A stretch of 64,000 nucleotides of DNA from Ruegeria sp. R13_0 (GCF_017743995.1 NZ_JAGHRB010000016.1:1-64000); one strand, 5' to 3'; counted from the first letter of the stretch, positions 43,935-53,839 are shown. Program-made: numbers and translations. The notes: generated by a model not told the origin, from the sequence alone.

Positions 43935-46900
43935 ATGGGAATGAAAGACATGAATGATTTCTGGGCAGATGCTCTGCGCAAGTATTGGGGCCTGGAGGCC
44001 CTTCTGACACGGCTGAACGGAGAGTATGACCTGAACTTTCTGGTCGAAGCGAAGAACGGACAGGACTATGTCCTGAAAGTCATGCGCGCGGGGTGTGAGC
44101 CAGAGTTTGTCGACCTTCAAGTCCAAGCGCTCGAACATATCGCGGCTGGGGCGCCGGGGCTGCCCTTCCCCAAGGTATTCCCCTCGCTGGATGGTGCTGT
44201 CCTGCCCGAGATCGAAGATCAGGACGGCCAACCGCGCCTGGCTTGGTTGTTGGAGCGCCTTCCGGGCCAGTGCTACGCCAAGGTCGAGCCGAAATCCGAA
44301 GACTTGATCCTGAAACTCGGACGCGTTCTTGGCGCGACCGATCGCGCTCTGGCTGGGTTTGCGCATGACAGCCTGCAGCGGGACGAGTTCAAATGGGACC
44401 TGATGCAAGGCGGCTGGATCGCGGATCAGCTGGACGCGGTCAGCGACCCCGACCGTCGCGCGCTCTTGGAAGAGATCGTTCAGGGCTTCTCCGCGATCTC
44501 GGAAACGCTGCAAAGCCTTCCCACGCAAGCCATTCACAACGACGCCAATGACTACAACATTCTCGTCGAAGGTGAGCTGAGCGAACGGCGTACCGTATCC
44601 GGCCTGATCGACCTGGGCGACATGTGCGCCGCGCCGCGCGTATGCGATGTGGCCATTGCCGGGGCCTATATCGTTCTGGATCACCCGAAACCCGAACGCG
44701 CTCTGACCGCTCTGGTCCGGGGCTATCACGCCGCCAATAGACTGAGCGCAGAGGAGGTCGATCTGATCTGGCCCCTGTTGCGGATGCGGTTGGCGGTGTC
44801 CGTAGTGAACTCAACCCTGATGGCGGCTGAAAACCCCGATGATCCTTACGTGACCATCAGTCAGGCCCCGGCCTGGCGGTTCCTTGAGAACGAAGCCGTC
44901 AATGGCGGCCTGATGTCCGCCCGCTTGCGCGGTGCCTGCGGCTTACCGGTGGTCGATGGGGCCGAGCGCATCCACGCTTACCTCTCAGACCATCGCGGCC
45001 ACTTTGCCGAGATGTTTGGCCAAGACCTGAGCAATGTGCCGATGGGGTCTCTTTCTGTTGAGAATTCGACCTGGCCGCAGAACCCGTTTCACATGCCGCT
45101 CGAAGAAGCCGCGCGCGTAGGTGAGGAATTCGGCGATGGCCTGTGGCTGGGCTATTACAACGAACCCCGCCTGATCTATGCCGAGTCCGGGTTCCGCAAG
45201 GGGCCGTGGAAAGCCTCGGACCGGCGCACGGTGCATCTGGCCGTGGACGTGTTTGCGCCCGCTGGCACAGTTTTGCACGCCCCGATGAGCGGTCGGGTCG
45301 AAGTGGTCGAAAATCGCGACAACCATCTTGACTATGGCGGCGTGGTGATCCTGCATCATGAAACGCCCGAGGGGGATCCGTTCTACACGCTCTACGGTCA
45401 TCTGGACCCAGAGGTTTGTGACCGCTTGAAACCGGGCGATCCGGTGGCACAAGGCGCTGCGTTTGTGCGCCTTGGGGATGCCTCGCAAAACGGCGGATGG
45501 GCCCCGCATGTGCATTTCCAACTCGCCTTGACAACAGACGGCATGGAGGCCGACTGGCCCGGCGTCGCTGACCCGGATGAGCTGGAGTTCTGGAACGCGG
45601 TCTGTCCGAACCCAGCGGCTTTGCTGAATCTGGCCGATGACAAGGTTTGCTATCAGCCGACAGATAAACAGGCCGTTCTGCAAGGGCGTCACGATCATTT
45701 CGGCGGCAACCTGAGCCTGACCTATAACGATCCGGTCATGTTGGTGCGCGGTTGGAAACACCACCTGTTCGACGAGTGGGGTCGCCCCTATCTGGACGCT
45801 TATAACAACGTCCCGCATGCGGGCCACGCCCACCCGCGCATTCAGGCCGTTGCGGCGGATCAGCTGAAGCGGATGAACTCGAACACCCGCTATCTGCACC
45901 CGGCGCAGACCGCGTTTGCCAACAAGGTGCTATCGAAACTGCCGGATCATTTCGAGGTCTGCTTTTTCGTCAACTCGGGCACCGAAGCCAACGAGTTGGC
46001 CTTGCGTCTGGCCCGCGCCCATACCGGCGCAAAGGGGATCGTGACGCCGGATCACGGCTATCACGGCAATACCAACGCGGCTGTGGCGATATCGGCCTAT
46101 AAGTTCAACAAACCCGGCGGGATCGGTCAGGCTGATTGGGTCGAGCTGGTCAAGGTCGCGGATGACTACCGTGGCGCGTTCAAACGTGACGACGCCGACC
46201 GCGCGCAAAAATACGCAGATCTCGTGGACCCGGCGATAGCTGCTCTGCAGGCAAAGGGTCAGGGCGTGGCCGGTTTCATCGCCGAGACCTTCCCCTCGGT
46301 CGGTGGGCAGATCATTCCACCGAAACGCTATCTACCTGCAGTGTATGAGAAAATCCGCGCAGCTGGCGGTGTCTGTATCGCGGATGAGGTCCAGACCGGG
46401 CTTGGACGGCTGGGCGAATACTATTTCGGTTTCGAACACCAAGGCGCGCTGCCCGATATCGTTGTCATGGGCAAACCGATCGGCAACGGTCACCCTCTGG
46501 GCGTGCTGGTGACGACCAAAGAGATCGCCCAGAGCTTTGACAATGGGATCGAGTTCTTCTCGACCTTCGGCGGCTCCACCCTATCCTGCCGCATCGGGAA
46601 AGAGGTGCTGGACATCGTTGATGACGAAGGCCTGCAGGACAATGCCCGCGTCATGGGCGACCGTTTGATAGAGGGCCTGCGGCAGATCGAATCCGAGTTT
46701 GGCTGCGTCGGCGACGTGCGCGGGATGGGGCTGTTTCTGGGGGTTGAACTGATCAACCCGGATGGCTCGGAGGGGACCGAGATCTGCAACTTCGTGAAGA
46801 ACCGGATGCGCGATCATCGCATCCTGATTGGCAGCGAAGGGCCCAAAGACAATATCCTGAAAATCCGCCCACCTCTGACCATCGAGGCCGAGGATGTGGA

Positions 46901-47006
46901 CATGATCCTATGGGCATTGCGCGATGTCCTGAAAGGTGTCGGCGACTACGCCCCTGCCTCGGTTTGCGACCACGACCACCATCACGCAGGTTGTGGCTGC
47001 TGCTAG
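43935..47006 (+). CDS. Trifunctional fusion: APH-type kinase, M23 peptidase-like, class III aminotransferase
   Basis: The 1023-residue protein has three parts. Residues 1-350 are an aminoglycoside phosphotransferase-type kinase (IHNDANDYNIL near 199; GLIDLGDM after it), as in hydroxylysine kinases. Residues about 430-560 are an M23/LytM-like domain with HLAVDVF (near 433) and HVHFQ (near 525). Residues about 600-1005 are a class III PLP aminotransferase with the lysine in GKPIGNGHP near 847. The last 15 residues form a Cys/His tail, VCDHDHHHAGCGCC. Kinase plus aminotransferase/phospho-lyase fusions suggest a phosphorylate-then-eliminate reaction on an amino alcohol; substrate unknown. ATG codons at 43941 and 43950 are alternatives. 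Confidence 0.87.
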   Translation: MGMKDMNDFWADALRKYWGLEALLTRLNGEYDLNFLVEAKNGQDYVLKVMRAGCEPEFVDLQVQALEHIAAGAPGLPFPKVFPSLDGAVLPEIEDQDGQPRLAWLLERLPGQCYAKVEPKSEDLILKLGRVLGATDRALAGFAHDSLQRDEFKWDLMQGGWIADQLDAVSDPDRRALLEEIVQGFSAISETLQSLPTQAIHNDANDYNILVEGELSERRTVSGLIDLGDMCAAPRVCDVAIAGAYIVLDHPKPERALTALVRGYHAANRLSAEEVDLIWPLLRMRLAVSVVNSTLMAAENPDDPYVTISQAPAWRFLENEAVNGGLMSARLRGACGLPVVDGAERIHAYLSDHRGHFAEMFGQDLSNVPMGSLSVENSTWPQNPFHMPLEEAARVGEEFGDGLWLGYYNEPRLIYAESGFRKGPWKASDRRTVHLAVDVFAPAGTVLHAPMSGRVEVVENRDNHLDYGGVVILHHETPEGDPFYTLYGHLDPEVCDRLKPGDPVAQGAAFVRLGDASQNGGWAPHVHFQLALTTDGMEADWPGVADPDELEFWNAVCPNPAALLNLADDKVCYQPTDKQAVLQGRHDHFGGNLSLTYNDPVMLVRGWKHHLFDEWGRPYLDAYNNVPHAGHAHPRIQAVAADQLKRMNSNTRYLHPAQTAFANKVLSKLPDHFEVCFFVNSGTEANELALRLARAHTGAKGIVTPDHGYHGNTNAAVAISAYKFNKPGGIGQADWVELVKVADDYRGAFKRDDADRAQKYADLVDPAIAALQAKGQGVAGFIAETFPSVGGQIIPPKRYLPAVYEKIRAAGGVCIADEVQTGLGRLGEYYFGFEHQGALPDIVVMGKPIGNGHPLGVLVTTKEIAQSFDNGIEFFSTFGGSTLSCRIGKEVLDIVDDEGLQDNARVMGDRLIEGLRQIESEFGCVGDVRGMGLFLGVELINPDGSEGTEICNFVKNRMRDHRILIGSEGPKDNILKIRPPLTIEAEDVDMILWALRDVLKGVGDYAPASVCDHDHHHAGCGCC

Positions 47007-47014
47007 TGAAAAGT

Positions 47015-47032
47015 CCCGGCGCAACCGCCGGG
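47015..47032 (+). terminator. Terminator hairpin after the fusion gene
   Basis: A 7-bp stem (CCCGGCG with CGCCGGG) with a four-base loop lies eight bases after the stop, followed by GCTTCATTT. T-content is modest. Confidence 0.6.
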
Positions 47033-47046
47033 GCTTCATTTGCCGA

Positions 47047-47523
47047 TCAATGCAACACGGCCGAGGGGGTTTGATGACCGGTTGTCGGCATTGGAACGGC
47101 GGCTGTCATGCGGCGCAGGGCCATCCCCAGCTCTTCTGACAAAGAGGCAAGGGCGGGCGCAAAATCCGGGCGCACGATCAGTGAGGCCATCATCATCGCG
47201 TCTTCGCGCGCGCCTTCCGATGCGGCGGCAATCATCTGGGCGAAACAGTTTTCGTCCGCGCCCAGACAGGCACATCCCAATCCATGGCGGATCAAGGGGC
47301 GCCGACCGTGGTTGGCGCAGAGCGAGCACAGACGATCCAGGGTCAGCATCGCGGCACGCCCTTGATCCGCGCCCAGGGCGATGTCGAAATCACTGGCAGC
47401 GTCGGCGCGGCCTCTGGCACCTTCGCTCCAGAGGCGCAGATACATCACCGCGCCTGCCTCGATCGGGGCGAGGTCCGTCAGACGTCCGACGGGTGCGCCG
47501 CCCCGCGACGACGGGCTGCTCAT
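47047..47523 (-). CDS. Conserved hypothetical protein downstream of hemP
   Basis: The 158-residue soluble protein has a cysteine-rich centre (LCSLCANH and GCACLGADENC) that could bind iron or haem, and no signal peptide. Its ATG overlaps the hemP stop by four bases, so both genes are one unit. I do not recognise a named family. Co-transcription with hemP and the iron box upstream suggests an iron or haem role. Confidence 0.65.
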   Translation of the reverse strand: MSSPSSRGGAPVGRLTDLAPIEAGAVMYLRLWSEGARGRADAASDFDIALGADQGRAAMLTLDRLCSLCANHGRRPLIRHGLGCACLGADENCFAQMIAAASEGAREDAMMMASLIVRPDFAPALASLSEELGMALRRMTAAVPMPTTGHQTPSAVLH

Positions 47524-47687
47524 TTTGTCAGGATCAGTTTGCCGGCACGGGTGATGCGCAGCGTATAAAGCTGATCACCCAGTTCGATATGGGCGAGATT
47601 GCCCCCTTTGGTCAGCTCTTCGGCCTTGTGCGAAGGCAGCATGGATACGGCAAAGGACTGGGTGGCGATAGGGGTCTGCGCGTTCAT
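47520..47687 (-). CDS. hemP: Haem uptake protein HemP
   Basis: The 55-residue protein ends with the HemP signature (LYTLRITRAGKLILTK). HemP is a small protein linked to haem uptake in proteobacteria, and in Burkholderia it controls haem receptor expression. I start at ATG 47687, since the upstream residues do not fit the family. A 17-bp iron box lies 102-118 bases upstream. Confidence 0.8.
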   Translation of the reverse strand: MNAQTPIATQSFAVSMLPSHKAEELTKGGNLAHIELGDQLYTLRITRAGKLILTK

Positions 47688-47788
47688 TTGACAACTCCGG
47701 GGTATCTCAGGCATGGGCCTGCTCTGTTCGCTTTTTCAATGACCTGGCTGACCCGAGTCTGGGGTGGCTGTCGGCTTCTTCTCTTATT

Positions 47789-47805
47789 CTGATTATTTTA
47801 GTAAG
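47789..47805. promoter_or_regulatory. Fourth 17-bp candidate iron box, upstream of hemP
   Basis: CTGATTATTTTAGTAAG agrees with the reverse complement of the bfd box (10114-10130) at 14 of 17 positions. It lies in the divergent region between hemP and gph, about 100 bases from each start codon. Confidence 0.65.
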
Positions 47806-47907
47806 GTTTGTCAAGCCACGCTTTTGCGGTTGCAGAAACATGCCGTGTTGCGCCTTGTTTACAGGCAGGTTAGGCCTAAGCGCATAGGCAAAAACACCGA
47901 GGTTACT

Positions 47908-48582
47908 ATGGGCGCGGCAATTGTATTTGATCTGGATGGAACTCTGGTCGACAGCCTGGGCGACATCGTTGCAGCCGCGAACCAGACGCTGAGCGATCTC
48001 GACCTGCCCCCTCTGCCGCGCGAGGTGATCGGGCGATTCGTCGGCAATGGGCTCCCCAAGCTGGTTGAGCGTATGATCCGGCACTGCGAATTGCCCTTGG
48101 ACCGTCATGACGAGCTGACGAAAGTGACGCTTGCGCATTACACGGCGGGGGCCAGCAAAACGACGGTGCCCTATCCCGGCATTCCTCAGGCTTTGGCCAG
48201 CTTGCGGTCGCAGGGGCATACACTGGGCGTCTGCACCAACAAGCCCGAGGCCCCTGCCCGGCATATCCTCGACGCACTGGACCTGTCGCAATATTTCGAT
48301 GCGGTTCTGGGTGGCGATAGCCTGACTACAAGGAAACCCGACCCTCAGCATCTATTTGCAAGCTTCGACGCGTTGCCAGCTCATGGGTTGCGTGTTTTCG
48401 TGGGCGACAGCGAGGTGGACGCAGAAACAGCCGAGCGCGCCGAGATCCCCTTTCTCCTGTTCACACAAGGCTATCGGAAGTCGCCCGTGACAGATATTCC
48501 GCACGACATCGCCTATGACACGTCGGACGAGATTCCGCCCCTGGTCGCGCAGATGCTGCAGATGTCTGCTCAGGTGAAATAG
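47908..48582 (+). CDS. gph: Phosphoglycolate phosphatase (HAD family)
   Basis: The 224-residue HAD hydrolase has the motifs FDLDGTLVDS (nucleophile Asp, near residue 7), a motif II threonine in GVCTNKPE and the motif III/IV region FVGDSEVDAETA. It dephosphorylates 2-phosphoglycolate or a related phosphate. GAGGT six bases before ATG 47908 supports the start; an upstream ATG at 47764 lies in the regulatory region. Confidence 0.87.
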   Translation: MGAAIVFDLDGTLVDSLGDIVAAANQTLSDLDLPPLPREVIGRFVGNGLPKLVERMIRHCELPLDRHDELTKVTLAHYTAGASKTTVPYPGIPQALASLRSQGHTLGVCTNKPEAPARHILDALDLSQYFDAVLGGDSLTTRKPDPQHLFASFDALPAHGLRVFVGDSEVDAETAERAEIPFLLFTQGYRKSPVTDIPHDIAYDTSDEIPPLVAQMLQMSAQVK

Positions 48583-48608
48583 GTCTCAGCGCATACCCTT
48601 AAAATTAT

Positions 48609-48645
48609 TGAGGGGCCGGCCGAGGGGGTATGGACCAGCCCCTCA
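48609..48645 (+). terminator. Hairpin after gph
   Basis: TGAGGGGC and GCCCCTCA form an 8-bp stem around a 21-base loop, 26 bases after the gph stop. A 12-bp perfect palindrome (TCAGGGCCCTGA) occurs about 160 bases further on, near the Dld 3' end. Confidence 0.5.
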
Positions 48646-48833
48646 TCGGGGAAACTCTGTATGGCCCGTCGAGGCCAGCTGTTGTCTCTTGTTTAGCGGG
48701 CCGCGACGGGTGGCGAAATTGGGGGATTCCCGTAGGGCTGGATTTTTTTGCCTCAACGCAGCAGAGAAACCTGCGCCTGACCTCAGGTTTGAGGGGCGAT
48801 CAGGGCCCTGACCATACGCACCATGCGTCCGAG

Positions 48834-50522
48834 TTATTCGGGCTCGGCGTAGTTTCGTGCTTTGGACATATTACCGATCCCCGGATTGAAGGAATTGGTC
48901 GGGTCGCAGCATTTATAATGGGCCGCTAGATCGGGCTTGGCCTTGTACAGATGCCCCACATTATGTTCGGCGGGGTATTCCGCGCCGCGCGTGTCGAACA
49001 ACTCCAGCATTGCGGCTTTCAAAGCCTTTGGGTCGGCGCCTTTTTTGACCACGTAGTCCTGATGCATCACATGGCACATGAAATGCCCGTAGTAGAGCTT
49101 GTGGACCAGTTGGCCCTCAATCTCGGGCGGCAATTGTTCGAGCCAGTCCTGATCGTTGCGGCGCAGGGCCACGTCGAGTGCGATGATGTCCTCGACCTCA
49201 TTGGCGTGCAGCGCCATGTAACGCACGGCGGCCCCGGCGGCGGCAAAGCGGTGCAGCCCAGCGATCTTGGCCTCGCGCGTGGTGCATTCAAAGAAACCCG
49301 CATCGCGGTCTTTCATGAATTCCGGCAACCAGTCGGCGGTCTCGGCGATGCCGTCATCATTCATTTTTAGGATCAGGTGGTGTTCGTATTTGTCGCGGAA
49401 CGCCATCATGCGTTTTGGTAGCACGCGGGGCCACAGGGACACCGCCATCTGCATGAATCGATCAGTGAAATTGCGCAGGAAGGGAATTCGGCGCAGGCGG
49501 GCATCGACTGCGCCTTTGAGCGCAAAGAACATCGGCAGCCGGTCAGTGCCCAGCTTGTCGATCATCACGACCGTATCCTTGCCGTATCGCGCCGTGATGT
49601 CGAACACCTCGCGCTGCATGTATTCGGCGGACACTGGCAACGACTTGAATTCGGATAGAATATGACGGCGCAAGGCGGCCAGATCATCGGGACTGTTTGT
49701 TCCGATGTAAAACACCTTCTCGGCCTCGTTCTTGGGGAACGTATCAAGCCGCACGGCAAAGACGGCCAGCTTGCCCGCCGAGCCAGCGGATTCGAACAGC
49801 TTGGCCTTGTCCGCGTTGAACCGCGCAGGCGTTTCGGCGTCGACATCGCGCACGATCTGTGCGTAGTCGCTGGCCGAGGCGCGCTTGTTCGTGGCTCCGG
49901 GGTTACGGTCGAACGTGCCTGCATCGAGGTTCGCCAGGATCTCTTCCGGCGTGTCGCCCAGATCAATTCCCAGATGGTTGACCAGCTCCAACTCGCCCTT
50001 CTCGGATATCCGCGCGTGGACCGAAAGCTCGGTGTAAACAGGGCCGCGTTCCACCAGCGACCCGCCCGAGTTGTTGCAGACCCCGCCCACAATCGACGCG
50101 CCAATGCACGAGGAGCCGATCACCGAATGCGGCTCTCGCCCCAGTGGGGCCAACAGTTTTTCCAGCGCAAACAGGGTGGCGCCGGGAAAGCTGACGATCT
50201 GCTCGCCGTCGTTCAGCGGTACCAGAGTGTCCATGCGGCGTGTATTGATCAGTACCACTTCCCGGTCATAGCGGCCCGAGGGGGTCGACCCTTCGGTCAG
50301 GCCGGTGTTGGCCGCCTGCATGATGACAATCTTATCGGCTGCAACGCAGGCCTTCAGGACCTTCCACTGCTCCAGAAGGCTGCCGGGTTGAATGACGCAC
50401 AGTGCCTCGCCTTCGCCCGAGCGAAAGCCACGCCGGAACCGTTCCGTCGCGCGTTCGCCAGTCAGGACATGCCGCGCACCAACGACAGAGCGGAAATGTT
50501 CAATCAACGCGTCATTGGTCAT
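48834..50522 (-). CDS. dld: D-lactate dehydrogenase, FAD- and quinone-dependent (Dld type)
   Basis: The 562-residue protein is close in length to E. coli Dld (571) and has the FAD-binding domain (MQAANTGLTEGSTPSG, near residue 70; SSCIGASIVGGVCNNSGG near 137) and a C-terminal membrane-associated domain with FNPGIGN. It oxidises D-lactate and passes electrons to the quinone pool. Because comDE and hpsN are close, oxidation of sulfolactate is an alternative. It is last in the operon dctP-dctQM-lldD-dld. Confidence 0.88.
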   Translation of the reverse strand: MTNDALIEHFRSVVGARHVLTGERATERFRRGFRSGEGEALCVIQPGSLLEQWKVLKACVAADKIVIMQAANTGLTEGSTPSGRYDREVVLINTRRMDTLVPLNDGEQIVSFPGATLFALEKLLAPLGREPHSVIGSSCIGASIVGGVCNNSGGSLVERGPVYTELSVHARISEKGELELVNHLGIDLGDTPEEILANLDAGTFDRNPGATNKRASASDYAQIVRDVDAETPARFNADKAKLFESAGSAGKLAVFAVRLDTFPKNEAEKVFYIGTNSPDDLAALRRHILSEFKSLPVSAEYMQREVFDITARYGKDTVVMIDKLGTDRLPMFFALKGAVDARLRRIPFLRNFTDRFMQMAVSLWPRVLPKRMMAFRDKYEHHLILKMNDDGIAETADWLPEFMKDRDAGFFECTTREAKIAGLHRFAAAGAAVRYMALHANEVEDIIALDVALRRNDQDWLEQLPPEIEGQLVHKLYYGHFMCHVMHQDYVVKKGADPKALKAAMLELFDTRGAEYPAEHNVGHLYKAKPDLAAHYKCCDPTNSFNPGIGNMSKARNYAEPE

Positions 50523-50538
50523 GGCATCCCTCGTGTCT

Positions 50539-51690
50539 TTATGCAGCGCGGAAACGGATGTTCTCGCGGCTCAGTTGGTCGATTCTGGTCACACCCATCA
50601 GCTTCATGTCGCGCTCGATCTCGGCCCGCATGAGGCCCAGCGCGCGTTCGACACCCGGCTGACCAGCGGCGGCCAGAGGATACAGGTACTGACGTCCAAC
50701 ACCGACCGCTTTGGCGCCGATCGAAAGCGCCTTCAGCACATGAGTACCGCGCTGAATGCCACTGTCCATGATCACGTCCAGCTTGTCGCCGACGGCATCC
50801 ACGATCTCGGCCAGTTGATCGAACGGCGTGCGTGAGCCATCCAGCTGCCGCCCGCCATGGTTCGATAGAATGATCCCGGTACAGCCAATCTCGGCCGCAC
50901 GTTTGGCATCTTCGACGGTCATGATCCCCTTGAGGCAGAATTGACCATCCCAATCCCGCACCATCTGCGCGACATCGTCCCAATTCATCGACGGGTCCAG
51001 CATCTCGGTGAAATAGCCACCGATCGAGCTGGCACCGCCGCCCATATCCACATGCTCTTCCAATTGCGGCAGGCGGAATTTTTCGTGGGTGACATAGTTG
51101 ATCCCCCACATCGGCTTGATCGCAAACTGGATCATACCGCCCAGTGTCAGGCGGAACGGGATCGAGAAACCGGTACGCAGGTCACGCTCGCGGTTGCCGC
51201 CGGTAATGCTGTCCACGGTCAGCATCATGACCTCCACCCCGGCCTCTTTCGCGCGCTGCATCATGGCCGCGTTCAGGCCGCGATCTTTGTGGAAATAGAA
51301 CTGATAGACCTGCGGGTTCTTGTGCTTCTTGCGCAGTTCTTCAAGTGAGACGGTGCCCAGAGATGAGACACCGAACATGGTGCCATATTTCTCAGCCGCA
51401 GCGGCCACGGCGCGTTCGCCTTGATGGTGGAACAGCCGCTGCAGAGCGGTCGGCGAGCAGTAGAATGGCATATCCAGCTTCTGGCCCATCACGGTGACGG
51501 ACATGTCTACGTCCTTCACCCCGCGCAGAACAGACGGCAGCAGATCGCAGCGGTCGAAAGCGGCGGTGTTCTGGCGATAGGTCACCTCATCATCCGCACC
51601 GCCATCGATATAGTTGAAGATCGGCCCCGGCAGGCGGCGCTTGGCAAGCTGCCGGAAGTCGTGAAAGTTGTGGCAATGCTTGAGACGCAT
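50539..51690 (-). CDS. lldD: L-lactate dehydrogenase, FMN-dependent
   Basis: The 383-residue alpha-hydroxyacid oxidase-type enzyme has the FMN barrel signatures: GPIFNYIDGGADDE at the N-terminus, PTALQRLFHHQGE, and ILSNHGGRQLDGSRTPFD with the catalytic histidine (near residue 280). The 12-base gap to the TRAP gene and 16-base gap to dld show one operon. Other 2-hydroxy acids are possible substrates. Confidence 0.9.
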   Translation of the reverse strand: MRLKHCHNFHDFRQLAKRRLPGPIFNYIDGGADDEVTYRQNTAAFDRCDLLPSVLRGVKDVDMSVTVMGQKLDMPFYCSPTALQRLFHHQGERAVAAAAEKYGTMFGVSSLGTVSLEELRKKHKNPQVYQFYFHKDRGLNAAMMQRAKEAGVEVMMLTVDSITGGNRERDLRTGFSIPFRLTLGGMIQFAIKPMWGINYVTHEKFRLPQLEEHVDMGGGASSIGGYFTEMLDPSMNWDDVAQMVRDWDGQFCLKGIMTVEDAKRAAEIGCTGIILSNHGGRQLDGSRTPFDQLAEIVDAVGDKLDVIMDSGIQRGTHVLKALSIGAKAVGVGRQYLYPLAAAGQPGVERALGLMRAEIERDMKLMGVTRIDQLSRENIRFRAA

Positions 51691-51702
51691 AGTGTGATCT
51701 CC

Positions 51703-53766
51703 TTAGTACGCCACAGAGGGCAGCCAGGTGGCGAGTGTCGGCCATAGGAAGACAAGCGCCAATCCGGTCAGTTGTAGCAGCACAAAGGGGATGATGCCTT
51801 TGTAGATATGCATCAGCTTGATCTCGGGCGGGCAGACGCCTTTCAGGTAGAAGAGCGCGAAGCCAACCGGCGGGGTCAGGAAGCTGGTTTGCAGCGTCAC
51901 CGCCACCAAGATCACGAACCAGACCAGCGCGGGTTCATCCAGCACTCCGAAGCCCGGAATATCGATGCCAAGGCCGTTCACGATCGGACGCATCAGAGGC
52001 AGCACGATCAGGGTGATCTCGATCCAGTCCAGAACAAAGCCCAGCAGGAATACGATGAACAGGATGAACAGGATCGTGCCGTTGGCACCAAAGCCGGTGG
52101 ATTGGACCACATGTTCGATCAGTTCATCGCCGCCAAGTTCACGTAGAACATAGGAGAATACCGTCGCGCCAAGGAAGATCGCGAAGATGTAGGCGGTGGT
52201 GTTGAAGGTCGAAACCAGCACGTTCCACAGTTTCGCGAAGGTCAGCTTGCGGTATCCAAGCGCCAGCAGCGTCGCGCCCAATGCACCGATGCCCGAGGCC
52301 TCGGTCGGGGTGGTCAAACCTCCGAAGATCGAGCCCAGAACCGCGAGGATCAACAGCAGTGTTGGAATGACCGCGATCAGAACGTCTTTGACAGCATCCC
52401 AGTCGGGCGCTTTTGCGCCTTCAGGCACGGGGGCCGTGTCGCGCTTCACCTGTGCAAGAATGAAGATATAGGTCAGGTATAGCCCCCCGATGATCACACC
52501 GGGAAAGACAGCAGCCATGAACAGGTCTCCGACAGACAGCGCCATCTGGTCGGCCATGATCACCAGCATGATCGAGGGCGGGATCAGGATACCCAGCGTG
52601 CCCGAAGCAGAGACCACACCTGCCGCCAGCGTCGGCTGATATTTCTGCTGCATCATCGACGGCAAAGACAGCACGCCCAGCAACACCACAGATGCACCAA
52701 TAATGCCGGTCGAGGCCGCCAGAATGATCCCGATCAGGGTCACGGTGACGGCAAGGCCGCCCCGCACGGTGCCGAACAGGCGCTGCATCGAGGTCATCAG
52801 ACGCTCGGCCACACCGGATTCGTCCAGCATCAGACCCATGAAGATGAACATCGGCAGGGCAACCAGAACCGCGTTGGACATGGTCGCGTAGACCCGGTTC
52901 ACCACCGCGCCGAGGGTCAGATAATCGAGACCGGTAAAGGTGCTCTCCAACCCGGTCCACAGCATCAGGTCATTGTCGAACAGGTAAGCCAGACCGCAAT
53001 AGGCGACACCGACACCGGCCAGCACCCAGGCCACCGGATAGCCGGTGAAGAGCAGCGCGATGAAGGTCAGGAACATCGCAATGACCAGCTTTTCCTCGGT
53101 CGTTTCGACCAGGAAGGTCAGGCCCACACAGACGGCGGCAAATACAGCCAGCACCAGAAGGATGCGACGCAGCGGAGCCCCTTCGCGTTCCGAAGCCGGT
53201 CCGTACATCAATGCGTGCCCGTCGTGGATCAGCCGCGCCAGCGCAGCCAGGGCCAACAGAACAAAACTGATCGGAATGACCGCCTTGAAGGCCCAGCGCG
53301 CAGGCAGACCGGTGGGGCTGTCCGAGCGTTCGTTGACGCGGAAGCTTTCGTAGAAATAGTCATAGCCCTGATCGATCATCAGATAGATGAACGGGGTCAG
53401 CAGGGTCAGAATGCCGATCACCTCGATGATCCGCTGCGCCCGGCGGGACAATTGCATATGCAGAACGTCGACGCGCACATGGCTGTCTGTGATCAAGGCA
53501 TATGAGATGCCGATCATCGTAACGATGCCGTAGAAGTGCCACTGGATCTCATCCAGTTTGGGGTAGTTCTGGCTGAGCAGATAGCGCAGCGCGACCTGCG
53601 AAAAAATCGCCGCCATCAGCAGCACGTTCGCCCACATGACGACATGGCCGACAGCCTTGACGCCGGCATCAATGGCTACGGCGATTTTTTGGCGGTCGGT
53701 ATCGGGATGCTCCAGGATGCCTTCATAGGCCTCAACCGGATCTTTGGTGGTATTTGGATTGCTCAT
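51703..53766 (-). CDS. TRAP transporter, fused small and large membrane subunits
   Basis: The 687-residue protein joins DctQ (about residues 1-200, four membrane segments) and DctM (about 215-687, at least eleven segments) in one chain. The DctM part has long conserved hydrophobic blocks and the ASGTLGILIPPS motif. It imports organic acids with a sodium gradient using the DctP protein encoded next. The start is ATG 53766, which has GAGGA six bases upstream. Confidence 0.9.
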   Translation of the reverse strand: MSNPNTTKDPVEAYEGILEHPDTDRQKIAVAIDAGVKAVGHVVMWANVLLMAAIFSQVALRYLLSQNYPKLDEIQWHFYGIVTMIGISYALITDSHVRVDVLHMQLSRRAQRIIEVIGILTLLTPFIYLMIDQGYDYFYESFRVNERSDSPTGLPARWAFKAVIPISFVLLALAALARLIHDGHALMYGPASEREGAPLRRILLVLAVFAAVCVGLTFLVETTEEKLVIAMFLTFIALLFTGYPVAWVLAGVGVAYCGLAYLFDNDLMLWTGLESTFTGLDYLTLGAVVNRVYATMSNAVLVALPMFIFMGLMLDESGVAERLMTSMQRLFGTVRGGLAVTVTLIGIILAASTGIIGASVVLLGVLSLPSMMQQKYQPTLAAGVVSASGTLGILIPPSIMLVIMADQMALSVGDLFMAAVFPGVIIGGLYLTYIFILAQVKRDTAPVPEGAKAPDWDAVKDVLIAVIPTLLLILAVLGSIFGGLTTPTEASGIGALGATLLALGYRKLTFAKLWNVLVSTFNTTAYIFAIFLGATVFSYVLRELGGDELIEHVVQSTGFGANGTILFILFIVFLLGFVLDWIEITLIVLPLMRPIVNGLGIDIPGFGVLDEPALVWFVILVAVTLQTSFLTPPVGFALFYLKGVCPPEIKLMHIYKGIIPFVLLQLTGLALVFLWPTLATWLPSVAY

Positions 53767-53839
53767 GGTCATTCCTCGCCCGGCAGCCCTGTGCAAGGGC
53801 GGTGAAAGTTTGGAAAAATCCGAAGATCAGAAATCGACC

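Noticed and set aside
42937-44010. 357-residue frame on the minus strand, antisense to the beta-hydroxyacid dehydrogenase
   Set aside because: It opposes a clear gene and runs through the repeat region; no motif supports it.
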